From the NCBI GenBank assembly GCA_034509735.1, contig JACGWO010000012.1, positions 8,058,367 through 8,122,366 of the forward strand: DNA of 64,000 nucleotides, read 5' to 3'. The notes beneath the pieces were generated by a model, which saw only the letters and a program-made list of their open reading frames with translations, made no database searches and had not been told where the DNA came from. Below are positions 12,295 through 23,290 of the stretch, in pieces; the first letter of the stretch is position 1; each line of letters begins with the position of its first letter. Source of the DNA: Sesamum alatum. Taxonomy: Eukaryota; Streptophyta; Magnoliopsida; Lamiales; Pedaliaceae. Made by a program: the position numbers and the translations under genes.

Positions 12295-13696
12295 TGTTAG
12301 AATAGGTGACCATGTAGCCAATCTTGGCAGGCAAAATGTAACCTACGTCTAGACAATTTCAGGGATTTGATAAATTATTAATGAATAAAGAAGTGAAATT
12401 CATTTGGCATTACTTTGTTTGTGTTCACTTTATCTGCATTACATATATGTTCACTACGCAAACAAAGCCAACGGACTGAAAATGTATTTCGGGGACTGGG
12501 ACTACGCTTGGAGGTAGGTCCATGAAATCAGTCTCGCCGAATCAGTCCGAAAATCTCCAAGTCAAGGAATCTCGAAAATCGGTACCGAGATTCCCCTTAA
12601 GACTTGCACTAAGCATCTGCTGTCGTATTTCATTGACGGGTGACGAGGGTCGTCTAAGCAGTGTTAGTGGGTTATCCTGCTAGGGAGGAACTGACTGAGG
12701 TGACTCGCGGGAACCGTCTTACGGAGGACCTTAAGTAGGGTTGGCTAGGTATGACGTGTGTTCCCAGTTCCAACAGTACAGGTCAAGTCCTTTGACTTGA
12801 GGAACTGCTGAGTTTACCTGTATATCAGGGCTGTATCTTAGATATGGTGAGACATTGCCAAGAAACACTTGAGTAGTCATAAGCCATGTCTACTGGACCT
12901 CCAGTGTACAAAGTGAAACTAATTTCCAAGAAAGGATCTGTCTCCTGTCAAAAGGCATTGACAGTTGGGTTTCACATGTGCTCTGTGTCTTGTCGCTAAA
13001 ATCTCTGGCCACAGTAACTGAACAGAAGGGAAGGTTTCCCTTGCGACATTTAGTAAGGACAGACCGACACTCAGGTCCAAAATGGGTACCTGCAATTTTC
13101 GTGCCCTAGACCCTAAGTAGTGAGACCGTGGACGGAAGGACAAGTGTACTGTTAGAGCCTAAATGTTCATCCCCGAATATTCACCTAGTCTCTAGTGCCA
13201 TGGACCGTTGCTAGATGGCCACCCATGATAACGGGCGGATTCTAGGAATCCGACCAAGTCTAGCTGAAAGGTAAACATAAAGAGTCACACACAATCGACA
13301 CACATTACGTATTTAATTTAGAATTAAATATTTGGAGAAATGGAATAATTAAATTGGATTTAATCGGGTCCTTTATTTTCTTGGAGAGAATTAATTCCTT
13401 TTATTAGATAAAAGGGATTAATCTAATAAATTAGATTTATTAGAAAATTAATTTAATGGGCCTAGAATAAATATTTATATTTATTATATTTATATATTGT
13501 CCTTTGGAATATTTAAATAGGTTTTAAATATTCCATTAAATTAAATTAATGGTTGAGATTAAAAGGAGAGATGGATGGCTGGGATTAATTTAACTAGGTC
13601 AAATTACTACTTTGACTAGGACTTTGGCTAGATCAAAATCCTAGTCAAAATAGTCTTCTTTTAGAGTTGGAGTTTGAAGAGGATTAAACTCCTCCT

Positions 13697-13706
13697 CTAT
13701 ATATAG
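13697..13706 (+). promoter_or_regulatory. Probable TATA box of the element 2 5' LTR
   Basis: CTATATATAG lies about 1.4 kb into the LTR and about 40 bp before the CA/CT-rich tract. The same site recurs in the 3' LTR at 20230-20239. Position and conservation suggest the retrotransposon core promoter. Confidence 0.65.
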
Positions 13707-13743
13707 TCCTAGACCCTCACCATAAGAGAGATGATGAAACTCC

Positions 13744-13744
<1 letters not shown>

Positions 13745-13776
<32 letters not shown>
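13745..13776 (+). repeat. (CA)n microsatellite inside the A LTR
   Basis: A CA run of about 32 bp is followed by CT-rich runs to about 13820. The same spot in other A LTRs holds shorter or interrupted runs (20279-20306, 33521-33548 and 43023-43050 on the opposite strand), so the repeat has changed length independently after copying. Confidence 0.9.
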
Positions 13777-13779
<3 letters not shown>

Positions 13780-14290
13780 CGTTCTCTCTCTCCTCTCGTC
13801 CGCCCTCTCTCTCTCTCTCTCAAAAATATTATTTTCTTGTTCTTTTGTTCTTGAACAATTGAACATAGGAGGATTAATCCCGTTAAATTAATAACGCGTG
13901 ATTGATTCGTCCTCTCCAATATACTTGTTCGTTCGCTAGCACGACGTGCAAGATACGTGGGTGGATTGCATGTCACAATTTGCAGAATCTCATATACGAG
14001 ATTTGGTGCAAATCGGGGAACAACGCGAGTACCGGTTAGAAGACGAAAACGACAATCGGTAGGTCCCGATTTACTTTTTCGTCCCTCTTTTATTTTTAAT
14101 CCTATGGCCTCCTTGATTGTTTCTATACTTTTAATTCACGAGATACACCGAACACCCGGGAACTTCAAGGGTACACCCCTTGAACGTGTTCTTTATTCTT
14201 ACGTAAAAGCATGTTTAAATTTTTGTTATTTAATTTTATACCGCGCTTCCGCATTCGCGCTATTTCCCGGGACGATCCACAATCTTTCAG

Positions 14291-14310
14291 TGGTATCAGA
14301 GCCCGGTTCG
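14291..14310 (+). other. Primer binding site, initiator tRNA-Met type
   Basis: TGGTATCAGAGCCCGGTTCG lies one base after the LTR end. TGGTATCAGAGC is the usual plant copia site that pairs with the 3' end of initiator tRNA-Met to prime minus-strand DNA synthesis. Confidence 0.92.
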
Positions 14311-14768
14311 GTGTATAGGCCTAGGGTTTTACGTGCGTTTTAAGCATGAAACGTGTTTTGGCATGTTTTAATTAATTCTTGATTATATTATTATTAAAGC
14401 ATGTCGTTTTCTTACTTTTAAATTTGTATGATTTTTGGTATTGTTGGATTTTCTATTTTTCTTGGGAAATGGGGGGTGAAAATCGAAACAAAACAAAGAA
14501 ACGCCTGCCGGAGACTGGCCACGCCCGGCCGTGCGCACAGGCGAGGCAGACGCGCGCAGGCAAAGGAGCCTGCGCGCGGCCGCCTGCGCCAGGCGCGCAT
14601 GGCTGCCCGCAGACAGCCTGCCGGGTGGCGACAGGCAGGCGGCTGGCTGGGCGCGCGCGCGCGCCCGGACGCGCGACCAAAGAGGCCGCGTGCGAGCGCG
14701 CGCACGGGGGCGTCGCCTCCAGGCGCGCGCGCACGCAGACGGAGGAGTCTGCGCGCGTGCAGGGCAGC
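14311..14768 (+). other. Shortened leader of element 2 with CG-rich block
   Basis: An AT-rich start (14311-14500) is followed by a very CG-rich block (about 14505-14765) with many GCGC runs. It includes a near-palindrome around GCAGACGGAGGAGTCTGC near 14736-14753. The block then joins gag at about its fourth codon, so roughly 2 kb of the usual leader is deleted. As a result an ATG at 14379 opens a 154-codon frame through the CG-rich block into the first 25 gag residues before a stop. That reading is most likely accidental. Confidence 0.8.
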
Positions 14769-17700
14769 AAGCTTTCAATCATTCTTGAGACCAACAAATT
14801 CAATGGAACCAATTACAACGACTGGTTGCGCAATCTCAGGTGAGTCTTGGATTACGAGAACCAAGGCTACGTCATGGACGAGCCTCTCCCTAGGACCTTA
14901 CCAGAAGGATCCACGCCAGAAGAACGTTAGACGTTTGAGACTTGGCATAAGGATAACCGGAAGGTCCATAGCGTCATACTTGCTTCGATGACGAATGAGA
15001 TTAAGAAGCAATATGAAAGGCTAGACGTTGTCCCTTCCATTATGGCTCGCCTTAAGGATTGCTATGCAGTCCCGGACCGGCATACTAGGTATGTCGCGAC
15101 TAAGGCGTTCTTTGGAACCAAAATGACAGAATGATCCTTTGTACAAGAGCACGGGGTTAAAATGCTTACCCTGGTGAAAAAGCTCGAGGACCTAAAGGCA
15201 GGCCTCGATAATGAAATGTACATAGATGTGATCCTTTAGTCTCTCCCACCCTCCTTCGACCAATTCATTGTCAACTACAACATGAACGCACTTGAGAAGG
15301 GCATTCATGAGTTGATTAATATGTTGGTACAATACGAGGCAACGACCATAAAGTCCATGCCTTCGGTATCGTTTGGAGGTGCTTCAACTTCTAAAACGAA
15401 AGGCAAGGGTGCCGAACGTTGGAAAAGGAAGAAAGGGAAGGAAAAGGCCGTCAAAGCAGCTACGAACACTAAGAGTGTTCCCATTGCCAAAGAGGGGAAA
15501 GGCAAAGGAAAGGGAAAGGTTTTCTCCAAGCAACAGTCGAGGGCATATGACATATGTATCAATTGCCGTGAGAAAAGGTATTGGAAGAGGGAGTGCCCCA
15601 AGCTCCTCTAGAACCACGGTATATTTGTGATTGAGGTTAATATGGTCACTAATTCTACCTCTTGGGTATTAGATACCGGCTGTGGAGCTCATATTTGCAA
15701 TGATTTGCAGGTGCTAAAAAGAAGCAGAAAACTGGGTAGCGGGGATATGATCCTGAAGCTTGGGAATGGCAAGGCCATCTCGGCACAAGCAGTAGGATCC
15801 GCCACTCTAGTAGTTAGTGATAATATTAGCATAGAATTAGAGCAAGTTTATTATGTACCTAGTATGATTAAAAACATCATTTCCATTCCATTGTTAGACA
15901 ATAGTGGTTATGAGTTTATGATCAATAAAAATTGCTTTTATTTGATGAGGTGTGGAATTGCTCATCTACTTGGTACACTTAATAATGAGCTCTATATCTG
16001 GCAACAAACGAACTTCGTTCTTAATGCTCAACACAAACGTAAAATAGATAATAACGGGAATGCACGACTGTGGCACGCTAGGCTAGGTCACATATCCCAA
16101 GATAGGATGAAAAGATTGGTAGACTCAAAGAACCTAGAGGTAGGGGACTTGAGTGAGCTACCAACTTGTGAATCCTATCTAAGAGGGAAAATGACCAAGA
16201 AGCCCTTTGTAGGACAAAGCAGGCTTGCCACAGGTCTGTTGGACTTGGTCCATACAGACGTATGTGGACCACTAAGGATGCAGGCCCGAGGTGGGTTCTC
16301 CTATTTCATAACCTTTACCGATGATCATTCACGGTATGGTTATGTTTACCTGATGAGGTACAAGTCTGAAGCTCTTGAAGAGGTTTAAAGAATTCAGACT
16401 TGAAGTGGAGAACCAAACCAATTGCAAAATCAAAGTCCTAAGGTGAGACTGAGGCGGAGAATACCTTAGAACCGAGTTCCTTAATTATCTAAAAGAAAAT
16501 GGTATAATATCAGAATGGACACCTCCCGGGACACCACAATTGAATGGTGTCTCTGAAAGGAGGAACCGAACCCTGTTGGACATGGTTCGATCCATGATGA
16601 GTTTTACCAAATTGCCCTTGTCCTTTTGGGGCTATACATTGGAAACGACGGCCAAGTTGTTAAATTTGGCGCCAACCAGTGTATTGACCTAAACGCCATA
16701 TGAGATATGGCACGGCAAGCCTGCATCCTACAACTACTTGAAAGTGTGGGGTAGCCCCGCATACGTCAAGAGGTTAGTCAGATATAAGCTAGAATCCAGG
16801 TCTAGCTTATGCAGGTTCGTTGGATACCCTAAAGAAACTGCGGGTTATTACTTTTATGACCCCTTGGAACAAAATGTATTTGTTTCAAGGAATGCAGTGT
16901 TCTTGGAACAAGGCTTTCTAGAGGATATCCAACCTCATGAACTGATACTTGAGGAATCAAGTGATGGAAACCAGTCATCAGAGGTAGCCGCGGATTCCTC
17001 ACTTAGAGGATTCAGGATAGATACCCGAAGGGCTGACCGACCTCGAGAAGTCCAGCATGCTAGGCATGTAGGACAGCCTCAGGAACAGCCAGCCCCGGTG
17101 CCTGAACCGCCAGCTCCTATACAGTCAGCGCCCATAGTCACCACTGACGTTCCCGTTCTCCGTAGGTCTACTAGAGAGTCCAGACTTCCAGTGAGATATG
17201 GCTTTCTAAATACGACCGGTCGCCTGGATAATGATCCTAAGACATACGGAGAAGCGATATCTGACATCGACTCCGGAAAATGGCTTGAGGCCATGAAAAT
17301 CGAAATGGACTCCACGAGCGAGAACCAAGTCTGGAGACTTGTAGATCCACCGAAAGGTGTTAAGTTAGTTGGCTGTAAGTGGGTCTACAAGCGCAAACTT
17401 GGCGTTGATGGAGAAGTCACAGCTTTTAAGGCTAGGCTAGTAGCTAAGGGGTACACTCAACGACCCGGGGTCGATTTTTTAGGACACCTACTCGCCGGTA
17501 GCCATGGCTAAATCCATTCGGATCTTGCTCGCCATAGCAGCATGGTATGACTATGAGATATGGCAGATGGATGTGAAAACGGCCTTCCTCAATGGTTTCG
17601 TTGAGGAAGAGATCTATATGGATCAGCCGGAGGGTTTCACAGTCACTGGAGAATAACAGAAGGTCTGTTGTCTCCAGAAGTCCATCTATGGCCTCAAACA

Positions 17701-18809
17701 AGTATCTCAAAGTTGGAACATTCGCTTTGATGAAGTAATACAGGGCTATGACTTCATCAAAAACGAATCCGACCCTTATGTATACAAGAAGGTCAGTGGG
17801 TTCTATAGTGTTCCTAGTGCTTTATGTGGATGACATTCTACTCATAGGTAATGATGTTAGATTATTGGGTGACACAAAAGCATGGTTATCAACCCAGTTT
17901 TCCATGAAGGACTTGGGTGAAGCCTCCTACATCCTAGGCATCCAGATTGTCAGGGACAGATCTAAAAGGATGTTAGGGCTCACCCAAAACTCGTATATGG
18001 AGAAAGTCCCAAAGAGATATCGGATGGACAACTGCAAACGAGGATTCCTTCCCATGAGGCATGGGATCAAGTTATCCAAGAAACAGTCCCCGCAGACTGA
18101 TTAGGAACTTGAAAGGATGAATGTCATCCCCTATGCTTCTGCCGTAGGTAGCATCCAATATGCGGTCCACTGCACCAGGCCTGACATTGCTTACGCTTTG
18201 AGCGTGACAAGCAGATATCAGTCCTGTGCAGGAGAGGCACATTGGAATGTTGTTAAGGGCATCCTTAAGTACCTAAGGAGGACTAAGGAAATGTTCTTAG
18301 TCTATGGCAATGGAGAACTAATCCTGGAAGGCTTTAGCGATGCTAGCTTCCAGTTTGATGACGATGATGCCAAGTCTCAATCGGGTTATGTATTCAAGCT
18401 CAATGGAGGAGTAGTGGCTTGGAAAAGTTCCAAGCAAGCAACCACGACTGACTCCACCACTGAGGCCGAATACATAGCAGCTTCAGAAGCTGCCAAGGAA
18501 GCGGTTTGAATGAGAAACTACATCCAAGAGTTGGGTGTGGTGCCTAGCATCGCCGAGCCCGTTGTCATCTTTTGTGATAACAAGGGTGCAATAGCGCAAG
18601 CAAAGGAACCGAGATCTCATCACCGTTCTAAACACATTCTTAGACACTACCATCTTCTAAGAGAGATGGTAAGAAGAGGTGACGTTCGGATGGACCGAGT
18701 CAACTAAGCAGACAACATAACAGATTCGCTGACAAAGCCTATGTCGCAGAGTGCTCATACGCAATATCTTGAGAAGATAGGGATTAGACATATGGGCGAT
18801 TCGCTTTAA
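14769..18809 (+). pseudogene. Copia gag-pol polyprotein, element 2, many stops
   Basis: The whole order is present: gag from ETNKFNGTNYNDWLRNL (about 14785), zinc knuckle (about 15550-15605), protease DTGCGAHIC (15670), integrase HARLGH and TDVCGP (to about 16380), RT (17300-17930) and RNase H to the natural stop at 18809. Damage is heavy: TGA after DWLRNLR, further gag stops near 14927, 15132 and 15237, and a stop at 15608. The knuckle reads REKRYW, so its His is lost. The integrase SDRGGE site is destroyed near 16445, there is a frameshift near 17480, and stops occur at about 17656, 18102 and 18507 (Trp to TGA). RT keeps YVDDILL; RNase H keeps the D-E-D residues but the C-terminal ADPLTK Asp is altered by a nearby stop and changes. 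It is the only element here with both LTRs around its own interior. Confidence 0.93.
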
Positions 18810-18824
18810 GGTCAAGTGGGAAAT
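18810..18824 (+). other. Polypurine tract of element 2
   Basis: GGTCAAGTGGGAAAT lies between the pol stop codon and the 3' LTR start TGTTAG at 18825. It matches the other PPTs with a G-to-A change in the purine run. Confidence 0.8.
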
Positions 18825-20733
18825 TGTTAGAATAGGTGACCGTGTAGCCAATCTTGGCAGGCAAAATGTAATCTATGTCTAGACAATTTTAGGGATTTGA
18901 TAAATATTAATGAATAAAGAAATGAAATTCATTTGGCATTACTTTGTTTGTGTTCACTTTATCTGCATTACATATCTGTTCACTACACAAACAAAGCCCA
19001 CGGACTGAAAACATGTTTCGGGGACTGGGACTAGGACTACGCTTGGAGGTAGGTCCATGAAATCAGTCTCGCCGAATCAGTCCAGAAATCTCCAAGTCAA
19101 GGAATCTCGAAAATGGGTATCGAGATTCCCCTTAAGACTTGCACTAAGCATCTACTGTCGTATTTCATCGACGGGTGACGAGGGTCGTCTAAGCAGTGTT
19201 AGTGGGTTAGCCTGCTAGGGAGCAACTGACTGAGGTGACTCGCGGGAACCGTCTTACGGAGGGCCTTGAGTAGGGTCGGCTAGGTATGACGTGTGTTCCC
19301 AGTTCCAACAGTACAGGTCAAGTCCTTTCACTTGAGGAACTGCTGAGTTTACCTGTATATCAAGGCTGTGTCTTAGATATGGTGAGAGATTGCCAAGAAT
19401 CACTTGAGTAGTCATAAGCCATGTCTACTGGACCTCCGGTGTATAGAGTGACAGTAGTTTCCAAGAAAGGATCTGTCTCTTGTCAAAAGGCATTGACAAT
19501 TGAGTCTCACATATGCTCTATATCTTGTCGCTAAAATCTGTGGCCACAGTAACTGAACAAAAGGGAAGGTTTCCCTTGTGGCGTTTATAAGGACATACCA
19601 ACACTTAGGTCCAAAATGGATACCTACAATTTCCGTGCCCTAGACCCTAAGTAGTGAGACCGTAGACGGAAGGACAAATGTACCGTTAGAGCCTAAATGT
19701 TCATCCCCGATTATTCACCTAGTCTCTAGTGCCATTGACCGTTGCTAGATGGCCACCCATGGTAACAGGCGGATTCTAGGAATCCGACCAAGTCTAGCTG
19801 AAAGGTGAACCTAAAGAGTCACACACAATCCACACACGTTAAGTATTTAATTTAGAATTAAATATTTGGAGAAATGGAATGATTAAATTGGATTTAATCG
19901 GGTCCTTTATTTTCTTGGAGAGAATTAATTCCTTTTATTAGATAAAAGGGATTAATCTAATAAATTAGATTTATTAGAAAATTAATTTAATGGGCCTAGA
20001 ATAAATATTTATATTTATTATATTTATTTATTGCCCTTTGGAATATTTAAAACCTTTTTAAATATTCCATTAAATTAAATTAATGGTTGAGATTTAAAGG
20101 AGAGATGGATGGCTAGGATTAATTTGACTAGGTCAAATTACTACTTTGACTAGGACTTTGAATAGGTCAAAATCCTAGTCAAAATAGTCTTCTTTAGAGT
20201 TGGAGTTTGAAGAGGATTAAACTCCTCCTCTATATATAGTCCTAGACCCTCACCATAAGAGAGATGATGAAACTCCAACACACACACACACACACACAAA
20301 CACACTCTCGTGCTCTCTCTCCTCTCGTCCGCCCTCTCTCTCTCTCCCAAGAATATTATTTTCTTGTTCTTTTGTTCTTGAACAATTGAACATTGGAGGA
20401 TTAATCCCGTTAAATTAATAACGTGTGATTGATCCGTCCTCTCCAATATACTTGTTCGTTCGCTAGCACGACGTGCAAGATACGTGGGTGGATTGCGTGT
20501 CACAATTTGGAGAATCTCATACAAGAGATTTGGTGAAATCGGGGAACAACGCGAGTACCGGTTAGAAGACGAAAATGACAATCGGTAGGTCCCAATTTAC
20601 TTTTTCATCCCTCTTTTATTTTTAATCCTATGGCCTCCATGATTGTTTCTTTGCTTTTAATTCATGAGATACACCGAACACCAGGGAACTTCAAGGGTAC
20701 ATCCCTTGAACGTGTTGTTTATTTTTACGCAGG
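18825..20733 (+). mobile_element. A-subfamily 3' LTR of element 2, 3' end truncated
   Basis: It follows the PPT and matches the 5' LTR at 12295-14289 closely, including the TATA box (20230-20239), CA repeat (20279-20306) and CCATGG hairpin region (near 19730). Similarity stops at about 20733, some 85-90 bp short of the LTR end, so the target site duplication cannot be read. The two LTRs differ at many scattered sites, which indicates an old insertion. Confidence 0.92.
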
Positions 20734-20897
20734 AAGGGGATTTCATGGACATAGCCTTGGGTGATCATGAAACTGTTGATTTTTTCTGAGAAAAACATAG
20801 GCTTAATTCTTCAGAACAACTGAGCAGTTTTAATTAGGTTTTCTTTGTTTCTTGAGGTTCTTAGGCTTTGAAATGAATAGTTTTTTACTCTAGCTAC

Positions 20898-20942
20898 TAT
20901 ATATATATATATGTGTGTGTGTGTGTGAGTGTGCGTGTGTGT
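20898..20942. repeat. (AT)n(GT)n compound microsatellite
   Basis: An AT run passes directly into a GT run with a few interruptions (GA, GC) before position 20942. Confidence 0.9.
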
Positions 20943-21021
20943 AGCCTGATCGATGACAGAAAGATGAGATAATGATCTCTTCTTGTGTTTCTGGGAGGAG
21001 CATAAAAAAAATAAAAAATGA

Positions 21022-21112
21022 TTTTTGGTCGAGGCAGCCTGCCTCGACCAAAAAATCTGGTCGAGGCAAGCTGCCTCGACCACATGCAGGCCGAGGCATG
21101 CAAGCCTCGGCC
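21022..21112. repeat. Three tandem palindromes with a shared GAGGC/GCCTC core
   Basis: Palindrome 1 (21022-21054) has perfect 16-bp arms with a 1-nt centre. Palindrome 2 (21058-21082) has perfect 11-bp arms TGGTCGAGGCA/TGCCTCGACCA with a 3-nt centre. Palindrome 3 (21089-21112) has perfect 9-bp arms GGCCGAGGC/GCCTCGGCC with a 6-nt centre. They lie 3 to 6 bp apart and share a core, so they probably arose by duplication. Their origin is unknown to me. Confidence 0.9.
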
Positions 21113-21360
21113 CAAGTGATGCAATTCACTCTCCATTTTTATATGGAGAGATACATATTAAATAAAAAAAAGGGTAAGCATCACCTTTCTTAGTGTCACG
21201 ATTTTGAGATACTAGAATAACAAATATGCACATGCACAACTTCTTCGCAATAACTGTTGGTAGGCTTAATTATTTATTTCAATCACTTAATCAGTTAATT
21301 AGTCTATTGCTTAGAATCAATTGTGCTTCCTTATTATGATTATTGATATTTTGTGGAAGA

Positions 21361-21571
21361 ATATGAGCAACAATTGTCACAGATTATTCAGCCGAAGAAG
21401 ACGGAAACAATTCAGACGATGATAAGTCAGTAGGGCTCTCTGCCAAAGTTTAACAAAAGACTAACAAAGAACTAGCAAGTATTTGAAGGGGCCAATCCTG
21501 CACAAAACGGAGCATACAAATTTGAGTCAACTCCTAAATACTATCCTTAATGTTTGGAGTTGGGGGGCTGC
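21361..21571 (+). mobile_element. Possible 3' internal tail of a Gypsy element
   Basis: The stretch ends in GTTTGGAGTTGGGGGGCTGC, a G-rich run like a polypurine tract, directly before a TG-starting unit that could be an LTR. No clear domain can be read. The call rests only on the PPT-like run and the adjacent LTR-like unit. Confidence 0.3.
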
Positions 21572-21933
21572 TGATGGTGACAAAATAAGACCATATACCA
21601 AATTACCGAAGCACCCCTGAACATACATTTAATTACCAAATTGCCATTGGTTGTTATTTTCCTAGTGGGTTAGTGGGGCGATATGAATTACTAAGATGCC
21701 CCTAGTGATTAAATTGTAAGTGTTAGATGATAGGCGGTTGGAGGGTAAGTTTGTGTTTGCGCCCCTCCACGTTTATTATGAATAATGAATAGGACGTTTA
21801 GTCCATTGTAAACCTAACTTTTTGCTACTTTTGGAATAATATATTCATGAAGAACTCTCAAGTTCTTGAGTTGTGACTTGTGATTGCGTGATCGTACTTG
21901 GATCAATTGCTTCCCGATTTTCACCCTATCACA
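21572..21933 (+). mobile_element. Possible short Gypsy 3' LTR
   Basis: A 362-bp unit starts TGATGGTGACAAAAT and ends CCCTATCACA after a PPT-like run. It has TG/CA ends but no partner LTR or target duplication in the window. It could also be part of a larger unrecognised repeat. Confidence 0.35.
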
Positions 21934-22058
21934 TTACAAGAAAAAGAATATGTTAGTGAGACATTATTGAGTAATGTATACAAGTTATCACAAATTAATG
22001 AAATGTATTAAATAAGATGAACTTTTATTTATTATAGATGGTAATATTAATAAATTTT

Positions 22059-23004
22059 AGAGTTAATTACGCTTACACCCTGTCTGAAAGTGCAAAATTA
22101 TATTTTTCCTCAAAAAAGTTTTTAAATTACACTTACACCCCCTTTGGAAATTCTCGGTTTAAACCCTTCCGTTAGGGTTTGGACGAGAAATACTGACGTG
22201 AAAAAGTAAATGAATTTCTTATATTACCCCACTTAACATCCTTATGTAATATTTTTATACTCATAAGGGGGTAAATGTAATATATATAAGGTCAAAAGGG
22301 TGCAAATGTAATAAAATATTATTCTCGAATTATAGCTAGCTATTGAATCAAAGGTACTCGTATGAATGGAAAAACTAGTCATTTCTTTTGTACACTATTG
22401 TTGCATATATTTCTTAAAGCACTACACGAAGTACTTGAACAAGATATTTTCAGCAAATAAATGCAATAATAATGCTAACCTCACTACATATAAAGGAATT
22501 AAAAAGATCACAAAAAAGATGATTAGTTTTTTCATTCATCTATGATTACTTTCTGTCTAATGGCTATAATTTGGGAGCAATATTTTTATTATAATTACAC
22601 CCTTTTGACTTTAAATATATTATATTTATCCCTTAAAAGTATAAAAATATACATATGAATGTTGAATGAGAGGTAAAATTAAAAATTTTCATCTATGATT
22701 ACTTTCTATCCAATGGCTATAATTTGGGAGCAATATTTTACTATAATTACACCCTTTTGACATTAAATATATTGCATTTATTCCCTTACAAGTATAAAAA
22801 TATTACATATGAATGTTGAATGAGAGGTAAAATTAAAAATTTATGTTTTCTTTTTGTTGCTAAAAATCGACATTTTTGGTCCAAACCCTAATAGAAGGTG
22901 TTCAGGTTTAAACAGTGAATTTCATAGATAAGTTTAATTTTGAAACTTTTTTAAGAAAAGTATAATTTTTAATTTTTAGAGGGGGTTTAAGTGTAATTAA
23001 CCCT
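22059..23004. mobile_element. Non-autonomous fold-back DNA element with long inverted repeats
   Basis: The left end starts AGAGTTAATTAC and the right end is the reverse complement of AGGGTTAATTAC. The arms stay recognisably complementary for about 150 bp (left 22059-22210, right about 22860-23004), with shared stretches such as TTAGGGTTTGG. Inner parts are also complementary (22260-22330 against 22560-22640). Flanks AAATTTT and ATATTTT differ at one of seven bases, a possible target duplication. No transposase is present. This fits a MITE or MULE-like fold-back element; the superfamily is uncertain. Confidence 0.65.
22537..22843. repeat. Direct duplication of ~152 bp inside the fold-back element
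   Basis: Copy 1 (22537-22689) and copy 2 (22690-22843) both start CATCTATGATTACTTTCT and end in AAAATTAAAAATTT. They differ at a few sites only, so the duplication is younger than the element's inverted repeats. Confidence 0.85.
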
Positions 23005-23010
23005 ATATTT

Positions 23011-23290
23011 TATGATGAAAAAGGATAAAAGATATGATGAAGAAAAAAAGAGAACAAACAAAAAATAAAATAAAATACCACCAATATTACTAGTGATACC
23101 CCCTCAAGTATTCACCTTATGAGTCCCAGAGCAAGGAGGTGAGGCTCCATCCTTTTTATGATGAAAAAGGATAAAAGATATGATGAAGAAAAAAAAGAAC
23201 AAAGAAAAACATAAAATACCACCAATATTACTAGTGATACCCCCTCAAGTATTCACCTTACGAGTCCCAGAGCAAGGAGGTGAACCTCCA
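23011..23290. repeat. Tandem duplication of ~140 bp
   Basis: Copy 1 (23011-23156) and copy 2 (23157-23290) both start TATGATGAAAAAGGATAAAA and share the block that ends with AGCAAGGAGGTGA. Differences are small indels in A-rich stretches. The first copy directly follows the fold-back element; the second runs into the Gypsy LTR-like region. Confidence 0.85.

Larger units (their letters stand above)
12295..14289 (+). mobile_element. A-subfamily 5' LTR of element 2
   Basis: The 1995-bp LTR runs from TGTTAGAATAGG to CTTTCA and is followed one base later by a primer binding site. U3 holds the GTCG/(C/T)GAC and GACGA/TCGTC hairpins (near 12625-12660), a TGGCCACAG motif near 13007, and the CCATGG hairpin (13198-13229, last base of the outer stem changed). 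A TATA box, a long CA repeat and CT-rich tracts lie near the expected U3/R border. The flank on its left is ACATA; the matching right copy is lost because the 3' LTR is truncated. Confidence 0.95.
20734..21360. other. Non-LTR flank with microsatellite and palindromes
   Basis: After the broken LTR end the sequence is AT-rich and matches no element in the window. It contains an AT/GT microsatellite near 20898-20942 and three adjacent palindromes at 21022-21112. I see no convincing coding exon. The short open frames across the palindromes read through the repeats in several frames, so they carry no coding signal. Confidence 0.6.

Noticed and set aside
12919..13143. Antisense frame of ~74 codons in A LTRs, also near 34107, 47374 and 57658
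   Set aside because: It recurs because the LTR recurs. It is antisense to the element, lacks a motif and is broken in other copies.
13745..13820. Possible CRISPR-like or satellite array
   Set aside because: It is a simple CA/CT microsatellite with no spacers.
14291..14310. Possible tRNA gene at TGGTATCAGAGC sites
   Set aside because: These are 20-bp primer binding sites complementary to a tRNA end, with no tRNA body.
14379..14991. Long Arg/Ala-rich open frames across the CG-rich block on both strands
   Set aside because: They occur in several frames at once, as expected for CG-rich DNA with few stops, and are not conserved between the leader copies.
15305..15617. Frames antisense to the Lys/Gly-rich gag linker
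   Set aside because: Mirror of the gag coding strand; appears at every gag copy.
20811..21193. Several frames over the triple palindromes
   Set aside because: The palindromes read similarly in both directions, which creates frames without coding meaning.
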